Source: an uncultured Pelagibacteraceae bacterium (GTDB taxonomy: Bacteria; Pseudomonadota; Alphaproteobacteria; Pelagibacterales; Pelagibacteraceae). From it: a stretch of 60,860 bases of DNA. Within the stretch, counting starts at the first letter, position 1; each line of letters opens with the position of its first letter. Below, piece after piece: positions 45,731-54,384 of the stretch. The position numbers and the translations under genes were made by a program. The notes below the pieces were generated by a model. That model saw nothing but the letters and a program-made list of their open reading frames with translations. It was not told where the DNA came from and searched no databases. The stretch is from the NCBI GenBank assembly GCA_902571235.1, contig CACGBI010000004.1, positions 1 to 60,860 of the forward strand, given 5' to 3'.

Positions 45731-46410
45731 TTTAAATTATTAATTAAATTATTAAAAAAAATAGACCCATCTTCACCTGATAAAGAACTGTCAATCATTC
45801 TTTCAGGATGAGGCATCATTCCTAAAATATTTTTTTTTTTATTAAAAATTCCAGCAATATTTTTAATAGATCCATTAGGATTAAATTGCTCTTCTGTTTT
45901 ACCAGTTTTATCGCAATAATTAATTGCAATTTGTTCATTATCCTCAATTTCTTTTAATTGATCTTTGGTACAAAAATAATTTCCTTCATTATGTGCAATA
46001 TGGAACTCTAAAACTTCATTATCTATATTTTTAAAGTAAGTATTTTTTTTATTATTGATTTTAACAAACACATTTTTACAGATGAATTCTAAATATTTGT
46101 TTCTGAGTAAAACACCTGGAACCAAACCTGTTTCAACTAAAATCTGAAAACCATTACAAATACCCATAACCATTCCACCTGAATTTGCAAAATTAATGAC
46201 TGATTTCATTATCTTTGACTTGGATGCCATACTTCCACACCTCAAATAATCTCCATAAGAAAAACCACCAGGCAAAACTACTAAATCACTTTTTGGAAGC
46301 TCAGCATCATTGTGCCAAACCATTTTATTTTTAAAACCAAATTTTTTTAGAGCTACATCCATATCTCTATCACAATTAGAGCCAGGGAATGTAATGACAG
46401 ATGATTTCAT
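45727..46410 (-). CDS. purQ: phosphoribosylformylglycinamidine synthase, PurQ glutaminase subunit
   Basis: This 227-aa class I glutaminase supplies ammonia to PurL. It has the N-terminal [33 protein letters not shown], the nucleophile Cys in [11 protein letters not shown] and the His-Glu of [10 protein letters not shown]. The 3-nt gap to purS and 4-nt overlap with purL keep the three complex subunits in stoichiometric translation. Confidence 0.96.
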   Translation of the reverse strand: MKSSVITFPGSNCDRDMDVALKKFGFKNKMVWHNDAELPKSDLVVLPGGFSYGDYLRCGSMASKSKIMKSVINFANSGGMVMGICNGFQILVETGLVPGVLLRNKYLEFICKNVFVKINNKKNTYFKNIDNEVLEFHIAHNEGNYFCTKDQLKEIEDNEQIAINYCDKTGKTEEQFNPNGSIKNIAGIFNKKKNILGMMPHPERMIDSSLSGEDGSIFFNNLINNLK

Positions 46411-46413
46411 TAA

Positions 46414-46656
46414 TTATTGTGCATCAATAATTTTATAATTTTCAATAACAAGATTGGCTAAAAGTTTTTGACACATCTCTTCAACTTTTTCTTTAGCTTT
46501 TTTTGGATCATTATATTTTATGTCTATTTCAAAATATTTTCCTTGTCTTACTTCATTAATATCAGCAAAGCCCATTCCATCTAAAGCTTGATGAATAACT
46601 TTGCCCTGAGGGTCGAGCACATCTTTTTTAAGGGTAATAATTACAGAAATCTTCAT
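46414..46656 (-). CDS. purS: phosphoribosylformylglycinamidine synthase, PurS subunit
   Basis: This 80-aa PurS is needed to couple PurQ and PurL. It has [21 protein letters not shown] and [11 protein letters not shown], followed by the [20 protein letters not shown] helix and strand. Length is normal. It overlaps purC by 4 nt and lies 3 nt before purQ. Confidence 0.95.
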   Translation of the reverse strand: MKISVIITLKKDVLDPQGKVIHQALDGMGFADINEVRQGKYFEIDIKYNDPKKAKEKVEEMCQKLLANLVIENYKIIDAQ

Positions 46657-47438
46657 TTATGTTTTTTTTTAACAGATGAAAGTTTGGTAACATTAACTGC
46701 AGAAACATTAGATTGTTCGTGAAGTATTCCAAGTCTTTTTGCAACTTCAGTGTATGCAGGAATAAGATCGCCTAAGTTTTTTCTAAATCTATCTTTATCT
46801 AGTTTCTTATCTGTAATACTATCCCAAAGTCTGCAGGTGTCAGGACTTATTTCATCAGCCAAAATAACTTCATCATTCCCGTTAATTTTTAATCTTCCAA
46901 ATTCTAATTTAAAATCGATTAATTTAATTCCAACACCTCTGAACATTCCAATCATAAAGTCATTAATTCTTAAAATCATTTTTTTGACTTTTTCTATTTC
47001 TTTTTTACTTGCCCATTCAAATGCATAAATATGCTCTTCAGCAATTAATGGATCACCTAATGCATCATCTTTTAAGCAGTATTCAACCAAAGGTTCTTTC
47101 AGAACTGTGCCATCTTCAATACCCAATCTTTTTATTATTGATCCAGAGGCTACGTTTCTTACAATAAATTCAATTGGAATAATTTCTACCAACTTGATTA
47201 CTTGTTCTCTCATGTTAAGTCTTTTAACTAAATGATTTTTGATTCCTATTTGAGATAAATTAGAAAGAATGTGTTCTGAAATTCTATTATTTAAAACACC
47301 TTTTCCCTCAATGGTACTTTTCTTTTGATTATTAAATGCAGTTGCATCATCCTTAAAATATTGAATAACTAAATTTTTATCAGAAGTTGCATAAATAATT
47401 TTAGCTTTTCCCTCATAAAGTTTTTTTCCTTTTTTCAT
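46653..47438 (-). CDS. purC: phosphoribosylaminoimidazole-succinocarboxamide synthase
   Basis: This 261-aa SAICAR synthetase has [11 protein letters not shown] (nucleotide loop), [29 protein letters not shown] (signature 1) and [10 protein letters not shown]...[15 protein letters not shown] (signature 2). It adds aspartate to CAIR in purine step 7. Residues from about 235 on, with the Lys-rich tail SSVKKKHK, are specific to this protein. Overlaps purS by 4 nt and purB by 1 nt. Confidence 0.96.
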   Translation of the reverse strand: MKKGKKLYEGKAKIIYATSDKNLVIQYFKDDATAFNNQKKSTIEGKGVLNNRISEHILSNLSQIGIKNHLVKRLNMREQVIKLVEIIPIEFIVRNVASGSIIKRLGIEDGTVLKEPLVEYCLKDDALGDPLIAEEHIYAFEWASKKEIEKVKKMILRINDFMIGMFRGVGIKLIDFKLEFGRLKINGNDEVILADEISPDTCRLWDSITDKKLDKDRFRKNLGDLIPAYTEVAKRLGILHEQSNVSAVNVTKLSSVKKKHK

Positions 47439-48730
47439 TATTTAAATACTCTTCTAAATATCAAATTTACATTTTTGAAATGTTTAGCATAACTAAAAAT
47501 AGCTTTTAATTTTTTTGTTGAAATCTTACTCATTATATATTTATCAGATTGGATGACATCTAATAAATCTAAGTTTTCAGCAAAACATTTCTTTGCATAA
47601 CTTTGAACCATTTTGTATGATTTTTCCCTACTAAGACCCGTTTTAGTTAGTTCAAGCATTAATTCTTGTGAAAAAATTAATCCTTTTGTTAAATTTAAAT
47701 TTTCTAACATTTTTTTGGGATAAACTATTATATTATCTAAAATATTTGTTAATCTTACTAATGCAAAATCTATTGTAATATTAGCATCAGGTCCAATATT
47801 CCTCTCAACACTTGAATGAGAAATATCTCTCTCATGCCATAAAGCAATATTTTCTAGTGCAGGAATGACAGTACTTCTAACCATTCTTGCTAGACCAGTT
47901 AAATTTTCACTTAAAATTGGATTTTTTTTATGAGGCATTGCTGAAGATCCTTTTTGATTTCTTGAGAAATATTCTTGTAATTCGTAGACTTCAGTTCTTT
48001 GTAAATGCCTTATCTCAATAGCAACCCTTTCAATTGAACCAGCGATAATTCCTAAAACTGAAAAATAAAAAGCGTGTCTATCTCTAGGAATTATTTGTGT
48101 TGAAATTGGTTCAATTTTCAAGTTAAGTTTTTTTGCAACATGCCTTTCAACATTTGGACTAATATTAGCAAAAGTCCCAACTGCTCCTGAAATTGCACAA
48201 GTAGAAACTTCATCTATAGCATCAACTAATCTTTTTCTGTTTCTCTTAAATTCTTCGTAAAAAGAAGCTAATTTTAAACCAAATGTGATTGGTTCAGCAT
48301 GTATGCCATGACTTCTTCCCATACACGGCGTAAATTTATATTTTTTTGCTTGTTTTTTTAATACTTTAAGAATTTGATCTAAATCTTTAAGAATAACTTT
48401 TCCAGATTGAACTAACTGGATATTAAAACTTGTATCCAATATATCTGACGAAGTCATTCCTTGATGAAGATATCTAGCTTTGATGCCAGCTTTTTCAGTA
48501 ATAGAAGTTAAAAAAGCAATAACATCATGTTTAACCTGACTCTCAATTTGATGAATTCTTTTAACATTAATTTTGGCTTTTTTTTTAACAATTGAAGAAA
48601 CTCCTTTTGGAATCTGACCAAGGTTCTCCATTCCTTGAGCTGCAGCTATTTCAACATCTAGCCAAATTTTATATTTATTTTCTTCTGACCAAATATCAGT
48701 TAGTTCTTTTCGCGAGTATCTTTTTATCAT
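47438..48730 (-). CDS. purB: adenylosuccinate lyase
   Basis: This 430-aa fumarase/aspartase-superfamily lyase acts at two purine steps, SAICAR to AICAR and adenylosuccinate to AMP. It shows [16 protein letters not shown], the flexible signature loop [21 protein letters not shown] with catalytic Ser, and [14 protein letters not shown], with [13 protein letters not shown] further on. It sits between map and purC with single-nucleotide overlaps, placing steps 4, 7 and 8 together in this operon. Confidence 0.96.
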   Translation of the reverse strand: MIKRYSRKELTDIWSEENKYKIWLDVEIAAAQGMENLGQIPKGVSSIVKKKAKINVKRIHQIESQVKHDVIAFLTSITEKAGIKARYLHQGMTSSDILDTSFNIQLVQSGKVILKDLDQILKVLKKQAKKYKFTPCMGRSHGIHAEPITFGLKLASFYEEFKRNRKRLVDAIDEVSTCAISGAVGTFANISPNVERHVAKKLNLKIEPISTQIIPRDRHAFYFSVLGIIAGSIERVAIEIRHLQRTEVYELQEYFSRNQKGSSAMPHKKNPILSENLTGLARMVRSTVIPALENIALWHERDISHSSVERNIGPDANITIDFALVRLTNILDNIIVYPKKMLENLNLTKGLIFSQELMLELTKTGLSREKSYKMVQSYAKKCFAENLDLLDVIQSDKYIMSKISTKKLKAIFSYAKHFKNVNLIFRRVFK

Positions 48731-49500
48731 TAATTATACGGGGGCTTTGAATAACCTTTAGCAGATTCTGTAAAGATTTCATAACCATTTTCAGTAATTC
48801 CTAGTGTATGCTCAAATTGTGCAGATAAAGATTTGTCTTTTGTAACAGCAGTCCAACCATCATTTAACATTTTTGTATCATATTTTCCTGCATTAATCAT
48901 TGGTTCAATTGTAAAAGTCATACCAGGTCTTAAATCCATACCAGTATTTTTTTTTCCATAATGCAAAATATTAGGAGCTTCATGAAAAGTTGTGCTAATT
49001 CCATGACCACAAAAATCTTTTACTACTGAAAATCCTTTTTCTTCAATATAACTTTGAATTTCATGACCTATATCCCCTAATTTAACTCCAGGTTTAAGAA
49101 TTTTAATTGCTCTCATCATTGACTCATGAGTAGCATCAATTAGATTATTAAGTTTAACTGAGGTATTACCTATACAAAACATTCTACTAGTATCTCCATA
49201 ATGATCATTAACTATAGCAGTAACATCAACATTAACAGCATCTCCATCTCTTAAAATTCTATCTGAGGGAATACCATGACATACTACGTGGTTTAAAGAT
49301 GTGCATAAAGATTTTGTAAATCCTCTATAATAAAGTGGAGCAGAGTGCCCCCCATTATCTCTTATGAACTCATAACTGAGTTTATCTATAAAATCTGTAG
49401 AAACACCTTCTTTAATGTTATCAGTTAACATATCTAAAGTTTTTGCAGCTAAATTACCTGCTATTCTCATTTTCTCAAATTTTTCTTTATAATCAGTCAT
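48730..49500 (-). CDS. map: type I methionine aminopeptidase
   Basis: This 256-aa M24A peptidase removes initiator Met. It has all five metal ligands: Asp in DAVNVDVTAIVNDHYGDTSR (two Asp), His in GHGISTTFHEAPNI, Glu in FTIEPMIN and Glu in SAQFEHTLGITENG. Contrast with the second M24 protein in the window, which lacks them. The ATG overlaps the sfsA end by 8 nt; the stop overlaps purB by 1 nt. Confidence 0.96.
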   Translation of the reverse strand: MTDYKEKFEKMRIAGNLAAKTLDMLTDNIKEGVSTDFIDKLSYEFIRDNGGHSAPLYYRGFTKSLCTSLNHVVCHGIPSDRILRDGDAVNVDVTAIVNDHYGDTSRMFCIGNTSVKLNNLIDATHESMMRAIKILKPGVKLGDIGHEIQSYIEEKGFSVVKDFCGHGISTTFHEAPNILHYGKKNTGMDLRPGMTFTIEPMINAGKYDTKMLNDGWTAVTKDKSLSAQFEHTLGITENGYEIFTESAKGYSKPPYN

Positions 49501-50191
49501 TAATAATTTTAAGTTTTTTATCTATAAAAATTTTTTTAGAACTTATATTACATCTATAAGCTAAAAAATTTACACCTGCTTTTTTTGCTAGTATATAATT
49601 CTTATAATATTCAGTATCAATATCTTTAGCAATTTTAAATTTTTCCATATTTTGAATTTGGACAAGGAATAATAAATATGACTTGTAACCTTTCTTTATG
49701 GCATCAATAAGGGTAAGTAAGTGTTTTGAGCCTCGTGAAGTTACTGCGTCAGGAAATTCTGCAGTGTTTTTGTCTCTAAAAAGAGTAACATTTTTAACTT
49801 CTACAAAAATTTTTTTTTCATTTTTTTCAATGAGAAAATCAAATCTAGTTTCTTTATTAAAAAAAACTTCTGGCTTAATTGAGTCGTTACTTTTTAGTTC
49901 TTTAATAAGATTTTTCTCTAAAGCGTGTTGAGCTATTTTATTAGCCATATGAGTGTTAACTCCAACAAGATTTTTTCTAGTTTTTATAATCTCAAGTCCA
50001 TATTTAAGTTTTCTTTTAGGGTCGTTATTTGGAAGTAAATAAACTTCGTTTCCTTCATTAAGCAACCCCTTCATTGATCCAGTGTTAGGGCAATGAGCTG
50101 TAACAATTTGTTTATCTAACTTAACGTCGACAAAAAACCTTTTATATCTTTTGATTAGTTTGCCTTTTATTAAAGACTTGGTAAATTCCAT
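49493..50191 (-). CDS. sfsA: SfsA-family protein
   Basis: This SfsA protein of about 232 aa has RYKRFFVDVKL, AHCPNTGSMKGLL, RKNLVGVNTHMANKIA and FFVEVKNVTL, with FPDAVTSRGSKHLLTLIDAIKKG after it. SfsA proteins combine an OB-like and a PD-(D/E)XK-like fold, and their biological role is unsettled despite the old name sugar fermentation stimulation. I prefer ATG 50191 to the in-frame TTG 50197. It is the first gene of the minus-strand operon and is divergent from a cinA-like gene with a 20-nt gap. Confidence 0.9.
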   Translation of the reverse strand: MEFTKSLIKGKLIKRYKRFFVDVKLDKQIVTAHCPNTGSMKGLLNEGNEVYLLPNNDPKRKLKYGLEIIKTRKNLVGVNTHMANKIAQHALEKNLIKELKSNDSIKPEVFFNKETRFDFLIEKNEKKIFVEVKNVTLFRDKNTAEFPDAVTSRGSKHLLTLIDAIKKGYKSYLLFLVQIQNMEKFKIAKDIDTEYYKNYILAKKAGVNFLAYRCNISSKKIFIDKKLKIIND

Positions 50192-50211
50192 ATTCAAATT
50201 ATATATACAAA

Positions 50212-50961
50212 ATGGTCAAAAACACAAAAGTAAATGCTGCAATATTAATTATTGGAAATGAAATTCTTTCAGGAAGAACTCAAGATACAAATACTAGCAC
50301 TTTAGCTACTTGGTTAAATTCTATCGGGGTTAAAGTAAATGAAGTAAGGGTTATACCAGATATTGAAAAGACAATTGTTGAGACACTCAATATTTTAAGA
50401 AATGAAAATAATTATGTTTTTACCACTGGAGGAATTGGACCTACTCATGATGATATAACAGCACAATCAGTTTCAAAAGCATTTGGAATAAAATATGAAA
50501 TTCATAAAGAAGCTTTTAAGATTTTGGAGGCATATTATAAACCAGGAGAATTTAATGAAGGACGTCAAAAAATGGTATGGATGCCAGAAAATGCAAAACT
50601 AATTTTAAATCCAACAAGTGGTGCTCCAGGATTTAGTGTTGAAAATGTATTTTGCCTTCCAGGTGTTCCATCAATTTTAAAATCAATGTTGGGTGGTTTA
50701 AAAAATAGAATAGTAGGAGGACAACCGATTTTAAGTCTCACTATCAGCTTAAGAACAGTAGAAAGTGAAATAGCAGACTCACTAACAAAAGTGCAAGATC
50801 AAAATAAAGCTGTAGAAATAGGAAGTTATCCATTTTTCCACGCTGGTAAACTTGGTGTATCAATTGTTCTTCGATCAGAAAATCAAAATAAAATTGATAA
50901 TTGCTCTTCGCAAATACTCAAGTTTATTAAAGAAAAAAAAATAGAAGTAGTAGATCGTTAA
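50212..50961 (+). CDS. molybdopterin-binding (CinA N-terminal-like) domain protein
   Basis: This 249-aa protein has the MoCF_biosynth/CinA domain: AAILIIGNEILSGRTQDTNTS, VRVIPD, FTTGGIGPTHDDITAQSVSKAFG and GAPGFSVENVFCLPGVPSILKSM. The C-terminal CinA nicotinamide-deamidase domain is absent, so it is the short form. Function is uncertain: related domains bind molybdopterin or act as FAD/ADP-ribose hydrolases. The stop is directly followed by the next ATG. Confidence 0.82.
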   Translation: MVKNTKVNAAILIIGNEILSGRTQDTNTSTLATWLNSIGVKVNEVRVIPDIEKTIVETLNILRNENNYVFTTGGIGPTHDDITAQSVSKAFGIKYEIHKEAFKILEAYYKPGEFNEGRQKMVWMPENAKLILNPTSGAPGFSVENVFCLPGVPSILKSMLGGLKNRIVGGQPILSLTISLRTVESEIADSLTKVQDQNKAVEIGSYPFFHAGKLGVSIVLRSENQNKIDNCSSQILKFIKEKKIEVVDR

Positions 50962-51363
50962 ATGCTTTATTTTGCATATGGTAGTAATCTTAATCATTTT
51001 CAAATGAAAAGAAGATGTAAAGACAGTGTTTTTTTAAAAAAGATAAACCTCAAAAATTTTAAATTAACTTTTAGAAGCAAATATAGAGCTGCCGATATAG
51101 AGCCAAATAAAAATTCGATAGTTCCTGGAGCTTTGTTTGAAATTTCTAAAAGTGATGAAAAAAAATTAGATATCTATGAAGATTTTCCAATTCTATATAA
51201 GAAATATTATTTTTTATATAATAGAAAAAAAGTTATGACTTATATGATGGTTAAAAAATCAGAATTCCGTTTTCCTACTGAAAAATATTTAAATACTATA
51301 AAAAAAGGTTATAAAGATTGTGATTTAGAAATGAGCTATTTAATAGAAGCTTTAAATGAATAA
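50962..51363 (+). CDS. gamma-glutamylcyclotransferase-like protein
   Basis: This 133-aa protein has the GGCT/AIG2 fold signature YFAYGSNLNHFQMKRRC at the N-terminus and the catalytic Glu region KKLDIYEDFPILYKKYY. GGCT enzymes turn gamma-glutamyl amino acids into 5-oxoproline, and related members handle gamma-glutamylamines. Substrate unknown. It starts on the nucleotide after the CinA-like gene stop, so the two are cotranscribed. Confidence 0.85.
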   Translation: MLYFAYGSNLNHFQMKRRCKDSVFLKKINLKNFKLTFRSKYRAADIEPNKNSIVPGALFEISKSDEKKLDIYEDFPILYKKYYFLYNRKKVMTYMMVKKSEFRFPTEKYLNTIKKGYKDCDLEMSYLIEALNE

Positions 51364-51426
51364 AAATAAAAGAATTTATTTTGATAATACAGAGTCTCAT
51401 ATATCTTTTTACGCTGATATCATTAA

Positions 51427-52677
51427 ATGAAAAACATATTAGGGATCGTGGTTCTGGGTTTGTTGTTGAGTAGTAACGCTTTTGCAGAAAGTGAAAAATG
51501 CAAATCATTACCCAAATATAGTAACCTTTGGTATTACAATAAGTGTGACGAAGAAAAATCTTTAAAATCAAAGAAAGTTAAAACATGGAAAAATAGACAA
51601 ATTCCTGAAGAATATCATAATCCAAATCTTGAGACATTGAGATACCATTTTCTTTCTTATAACAAAAGAGGAGAAAGGGATAAAAAATTTTATACCAAAC
51701 CATCTTCTCAACCAACTGCTTTAAAATTTAATCTTCAAAAAGAACCAAAGATTATAAAAAAGATTGTTAAGAAGTTGGAGTCTACAGGTCTAATTAGTTA
51801 TTTAATGTATGAAGATGGAGAGATTGTTATTGATCAGCTATCTCCCCCTGAAAGATTTGGAGATTTAATAGATAATGACACGATGATATACAGTATGTCT
51901 ATGGGGAAAAGTTTAGGTGGTTACCTCATGGGTCATGCGATCTGTAAAGGTTACATTAATTCTTTATCATCAACTTTGGCTGATTGGCCAATCGTGAAAG
52001 GAACACTACTTGAAACTGCTACAGTGCAAGATCTTATCAACGCCAGTACAGGTGATCAAAAATATATTTGGAATAATCAATTAGATTCAGGAAGAGACAT
52101 AGGGGACTTAACTATTGCTAGCATTACAAAAAAGGAATTAGCAAACACCAAACCAGGAAAAAAACGTTTTAATTACTCACAATTTTCTCCCAATGTAGCT
52201 TTGAACTATATTTCATTTAAAACTGGACATAAATTTAATTCATTTATTAATGACGTCCTAAAAGATCATGTAGGTCTTGCTGGAAAACTAAGGATGAATG
52301 GTAAAGGGGTTGAGTCAAAGGGTGTTATTCAATCAAATTTCAAAGCATCACGTTACGATACATTAAGAATTGGTATAGCCATCCTGAATGATTGGAACAG
52401 TGACACATGCATAGGAAATTATCTTAAGGATGTTTATACAAATAGAGTTGCTAAAGGAGCATATAATGTGGGCGATGGTTATTCGAAATCTTACGCAGGT
52501 TTTTTTCATACCAATTATCCTGGCATAAGTGATACGGTGATGGGTATGGATGGATATGGTGGTGTTGCATTGCTGATCAATTTTGATGATAATCGAATTG
52601 TTTACACCCATGCAGTTCATCGAGACTACAATTACAGATCTCTTGTTTTGAATGCTATAGATAAGGGAATATTTTAG
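51427..52677 (+). CDS. exported beta-lactamase-family serine hydrolase
   Basis: The 416-aa protein has a signal peptide (about residues 1-20, ending AFA) and a class C beta-lactamase-like fold. The SxxK nucleophile motif is in MIYSMSMGKSLGGYLMG, the second motif position reads YSQ (usually YxN) in RFNYSQFSPN, and a glycine-rich GYGG replaces KTG near the C-terminus. Such proteins are usually peptidases or esterases of the cell envelope rather than antibiotic-resistance enzymes. Its stop is only 3 nt from the partial tRNA-Thr copy, so it forms the left flank of the insertion. Confidence 0.82.
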   Translation: MKNILGIVVLGLLLSSNAFAESEKCKSLPKYSNLWYYNKCDEEKSLKSKKVKTWKNRQIPEEYHNPNLETLRYHFLSYNKRGERDKKFYTKPSSQPTALKFNLQKEPKIIKKIVKKLESTGLISYLMYEDGEIVIDQLSPPERFGDLIDNDTMIYSMSMGKSLGGYLMGHAICKGYINSLSSTLADWPIVKGTLLETATVQDLINASTGDQKYIWNNQLDSGRDIGDLTIASITKKELANTKPGKKRFNYSQFSPNVALNYISFKTGHKFNSFINDVLKDHVGLAGKLRMNGKGVESKGVIQSNFKASRYDTLRIGIAILNDWNSDTCIGNYLKDVYTNRVAKGAYNVGDGYSKSYAGFFHTNYPGISDTVMGMDGYGGVALLINFDDNRIVYTHAVHRDYNYRSLVLNAIDKGIF

Positions 52678-52679
52678 GC

Positions 52680-52731
52680 AGTGATGGTGCCCCCGCACGG
52701 ATTCGAACCGCGGACCTATTGATTACAAATC
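52680..52731 (-). repeat. partial tRNA-Thr 3' copy (attachment-site remnant)
   Basis: The 52 bases 52680-52731 are identical to 54380-54431, the 3' part of the intact tRNA-Thr gene including CCA, the T arm and the whole anticodon loop. Identity stops in the 5' strand of the anticodon stem. No 5' half follows, so this is not a working tRNA. Same orientation as the intact gene, i.e. a direct repeat, as left by site-specific integration at a tRNA 3' end. Confidence 0.93.
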
Positions 52732-52760
52732 GAGAGTCTAAATTTAAAAAGATAAATACT

Positions 52761-52773
52761 ATCAACGTTAATT
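52761..52773 (+). repeat. 13-bp subterminal inverted repeat, left copy
   Basis: ATCAACGTTAATT is the exact reverse complement of AATTAACGTTGAT at 54360-54372 near the right end of the insertion. It lies 30 nt inside the left tRNA copy. Possible recombinase or accessory-protein site. Confidence 0.7.
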
Positions 52774-52791
52774 GAAAGTTATTTCAAATCT

Positions 52792-52813
52792 ATACACACT
52801 ATAGGCACAATGG
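52792..52813 (+). repeat. two 11-bp phased repeats, left end (candidate integrase arm sites)
   Basis: ATACACACTAT (52792-52802) and AGGCACAATGG (52803-52813) are back-to-back 11-bp units. The 15-mer CACACTATAGGCACA (52795-52809) recurs with one change at 54315-54329 at the other end of the insertion. A spacing of 11 bp puts the units on nearly the same face of DNA. Confidence 0.7.
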
Positions 52814-52825
52814 TATTATTTTTTT

Positions 52826-53662
52826 ATGACTTTGTCTGAAAATTTTAAGAAAATCATTTTAGAAATTGAGAGAGAAATAAATACAATAGAATGGGCAGAT
52901 TCAACTATTCAAAGTGTTTTATGGAGCCTTGAGGTCAACAAAGAGATTAAAGGCGATGATAAAAATTGGATGGTTAATGATTTAAGACAAAATCTTAATA
53001 AAAAAGAAAAAGCTTTAGCAACACTTAATTATTTAAAACAAGAAAAACTCCAAAAGGAAATGAAGAGATTAAAAATGGAGGGTACACCTGATGAATATCT
53101 TGAAGTGTTAGAGAAAACAAAAAAAAGAGCAGGGGTTTATAATTTATGGCAGCAAAAAAAGGATAAAGAAACTTTAAGAGATATAAAAAAAAATCCTCAC
53201 AAAATTATTAAATTAAAGACAGATGATGTGTTTGAGAGAAAAAATACTCAAATGTATAATAAAATTAATTATAAAGATTTAAATCCTAAACAGCAGGAAA
53301 ATTATAATTTTCATAAAATAAGTTCTGTTCTTGCAGATTATGGCTTCACTACAATTAAACTTTATGATGATTGGAAAAACGCAGACTTTATTGCACAACA
53401 TAAAGATCAAAAAATCTTTTTAAAAGTGCAATTAAAAAGCAGATTTTCAATAGATAAAAAATATATGAATAAGGATATGTATATTTGTTTTCAAGTTAAA
53501 GACGGTATTTATCTTTATCCTCACGATGAAGCTGTCCAATTTGTTTTAAATAACAGCAAAGTTGGCGAAACAAAAAGTTGGAAAAAAGAAGGTATATACA
53601 ATTGGCCAACACTAACTAAAAAATATGAAGATTATTTAAAATCTTATAAATTAAAAAAATGA
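52826..53662 (+). CDS. PD-(D/E)XK nuclease-like protein, cargo of the tRNA-Thr element
   Basis: This is a 278-aa soluble protein. Residues 1-140 are helical and very charged (coiled-coil-like, Lys/Glu-rich), with no family I recognise. Residues about 150-250 start LNPKQQENYNFHKISSVLADYGF, then YDDWKNADFIAQHKDQK and IFLKVQLKSRFSIDKKY, matching the nuclease-fold pattern Asp-(x)n-(Glu/Gln)-x-Lys with D in NADF and Q-x-K in VQLKS, followed by ICFQVKDGIYLYPHDEAV. A Gln in place of Glu is tolerated in several nuclease families. Restriction, repair or phage defence is possible, none shown. Its 3' end overlaps the lipoprotein gene by 4 nt. Confidence 0.6.
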   Translation: MTLSENFKKIILEIEREINTIEWADSTIQSVLWSLEVNKEIKGDDKNWMVNDLRQNLNKKEKALATLNYLKQEKLQKEMKRLKMEGTPDEYLEVLEKTKKRAGVYNLWQQKKDKETLRDIKKNPHKIIKLKTDDVFERKNTQMYNKINYKDLNPKQQENYNFHKISSVLADYGFTTIKLYDDWKNADFIAQHKDQKIFLKVQLKSRFSIDKKYMNKDMYICFQVKDGIYLYPHDEAVQFVLNNSKVGETKSWKKEGIYNWPTLTKKYEDYLKSYKLKK

Positions 53663-54243
53663 AAAAACTTTTAGTTATACCTTTTCTATGCATTTTATTA
53701 TTTAGCTGTTCTAATAAAAAAGAAACTGCATTAGAAAACTGTGCAGACAATAATTTTTTAGAAAAAAAAAAAAATCAAAAATATCTTGTAGAAGATAAAG
53801 AAGGCAAATTTTTTTTAGCAAGCTTAGAGAGAGAGTTGATAAAAATAGATAAAAAAGGTGACAAATATTGGGATGAATTAAAAAAATACGAAAATGAAAA
53901 AGGATATAGTACAGACAAAACTTTAAATAATTTAAAATACAAATGGCATTCTGATAAAACAGATGAAAATTGGAAGAATTTAAAAATTTATGAAGGACAA
54001 ATAGGATATGCAGACGATGAAGAAAGAAAAAGATTGAATGATCTATGGTACTCTTCAAGAAGACAAAAAGACAATAAAATAGCAGAAATTAAAAAATATT
54101 TAGAAACAAAATCTAAAGAAATATTAAAAGAAATTAAATTTGATAATAAAATTAATATAAATCTTTATTATGAAATTTATAAAAAATGTGAAATAGAATT
54201 AGAACAAACATCCACAGCATTTCTAAAAAGATGGAGTCAGTAG
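53659..54243 (+). CDS. predicted lipoprotein with internal repeat, cargo of the tRNA-Thr element
   Basis: This 194-aa protein has a lipoprotein signal: a hydrophobic stretch from residue 4 and a lipobox LLFSC with the acylated Cys near residue 17. The rest is hydrophilic and Lys/Glu-rich. Two imperfect units of about 35 residues are visible: LKKYENEKGYSTDKTLNNLKYKWHS and LKIYEGQIGYADDEERKRLNDLWYSS, sharing L-K-x-Y-E...GY...L...W. No enzyme motif is present. It is translationally coupled to the nuclease-like gene (ATGA overlap), suggesting a linked role. Function unknown. Confidence 0.72.
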   Translation: MKKLLVIPFLCILLFSCSNKKETALENCADNNFLEKKKNQKYLVEDKEGKFFLASLERELIKIDKKGDKYWDELKKYENEKGYSTDKTLNNLKYKWHSDKTDENWKNLKIYEGQIGYADDEERKRLNDLWYSSRRQKDNKIAEIKKYLETKSKEILKEIKFDNKININLYYEIYKKCEIELEQTSTAFLKRWSQ

Positions 54244-54278
54244 AAAGTAATTAAAAAATTTTAACGACCACTTGATTG

Positions 54279-54333
54279 ATACACAATCCATACACACTCT
54301 ATACACAATCAAAGCACACTATAAGCACAGTTA
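54279..54333 (+). repeat. five 11-bp phased repeats, right end (candidate integrase arm sites)
   Basis: Five consecutive 11-bp units fill 54279-54333: ATACACAATCC, ATACACACTCT, ATACACAATCA, AAGCACACTAT and AAGCACAGTTA, all with a central CACA. The last two match the two left-end units. They end 47 nt from the tRNA copy. The spacing of one helical turn and the position just inside the attachment core resemble integrase arm-type binding sites. The rest of the 54244-54384 gap holds nothing else I can name. Confidence 0.75.
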
Positions 54334-54359
54334 GAATAGAAATTTAATTTTTTGAAAAA

Positions 54360-54372
54360 AATTAACGTTGAT
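54360..54372 (-). repeat. 13-bp subterminal inverted repeat, right copy
   Basis: AATTAACGTTGAT, reverse complement of 52761-52773. It lies 7 nt from the identity block around the intact tRNA-Thr gene. Confidence 0.7.
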
Positions 54373-54384
54373 TTTATTAAGTGA

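Noticed and set aside
51427..52677. Antibiotic-resistance beta-lactamase
   Set aside because: It has a SxxK motif, but the second motif is YSQ and the third is glycine-rich without KTG, as in envelope peptidases and esterases of this superfamily.
52363..52698. Long open frame on the minus strand opposite the serine hydrolase
   Set aside because: It is antisense to a well-supported gene and runs into the tRNA remnant; its translation is rich in His/Ile/Cys and resembles no protein.
52680..52731. Second functional tRNA gene
   Set aside because: Only the 3' half matches; D arm and 5' acceptor strand are absent and the following bases do not pair.
54279..54333. Short tandem repeats as a CRISPR array
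   Set aside because: Units are 11 bp and contiguous with no unique spacers; no cas genes are in the window.
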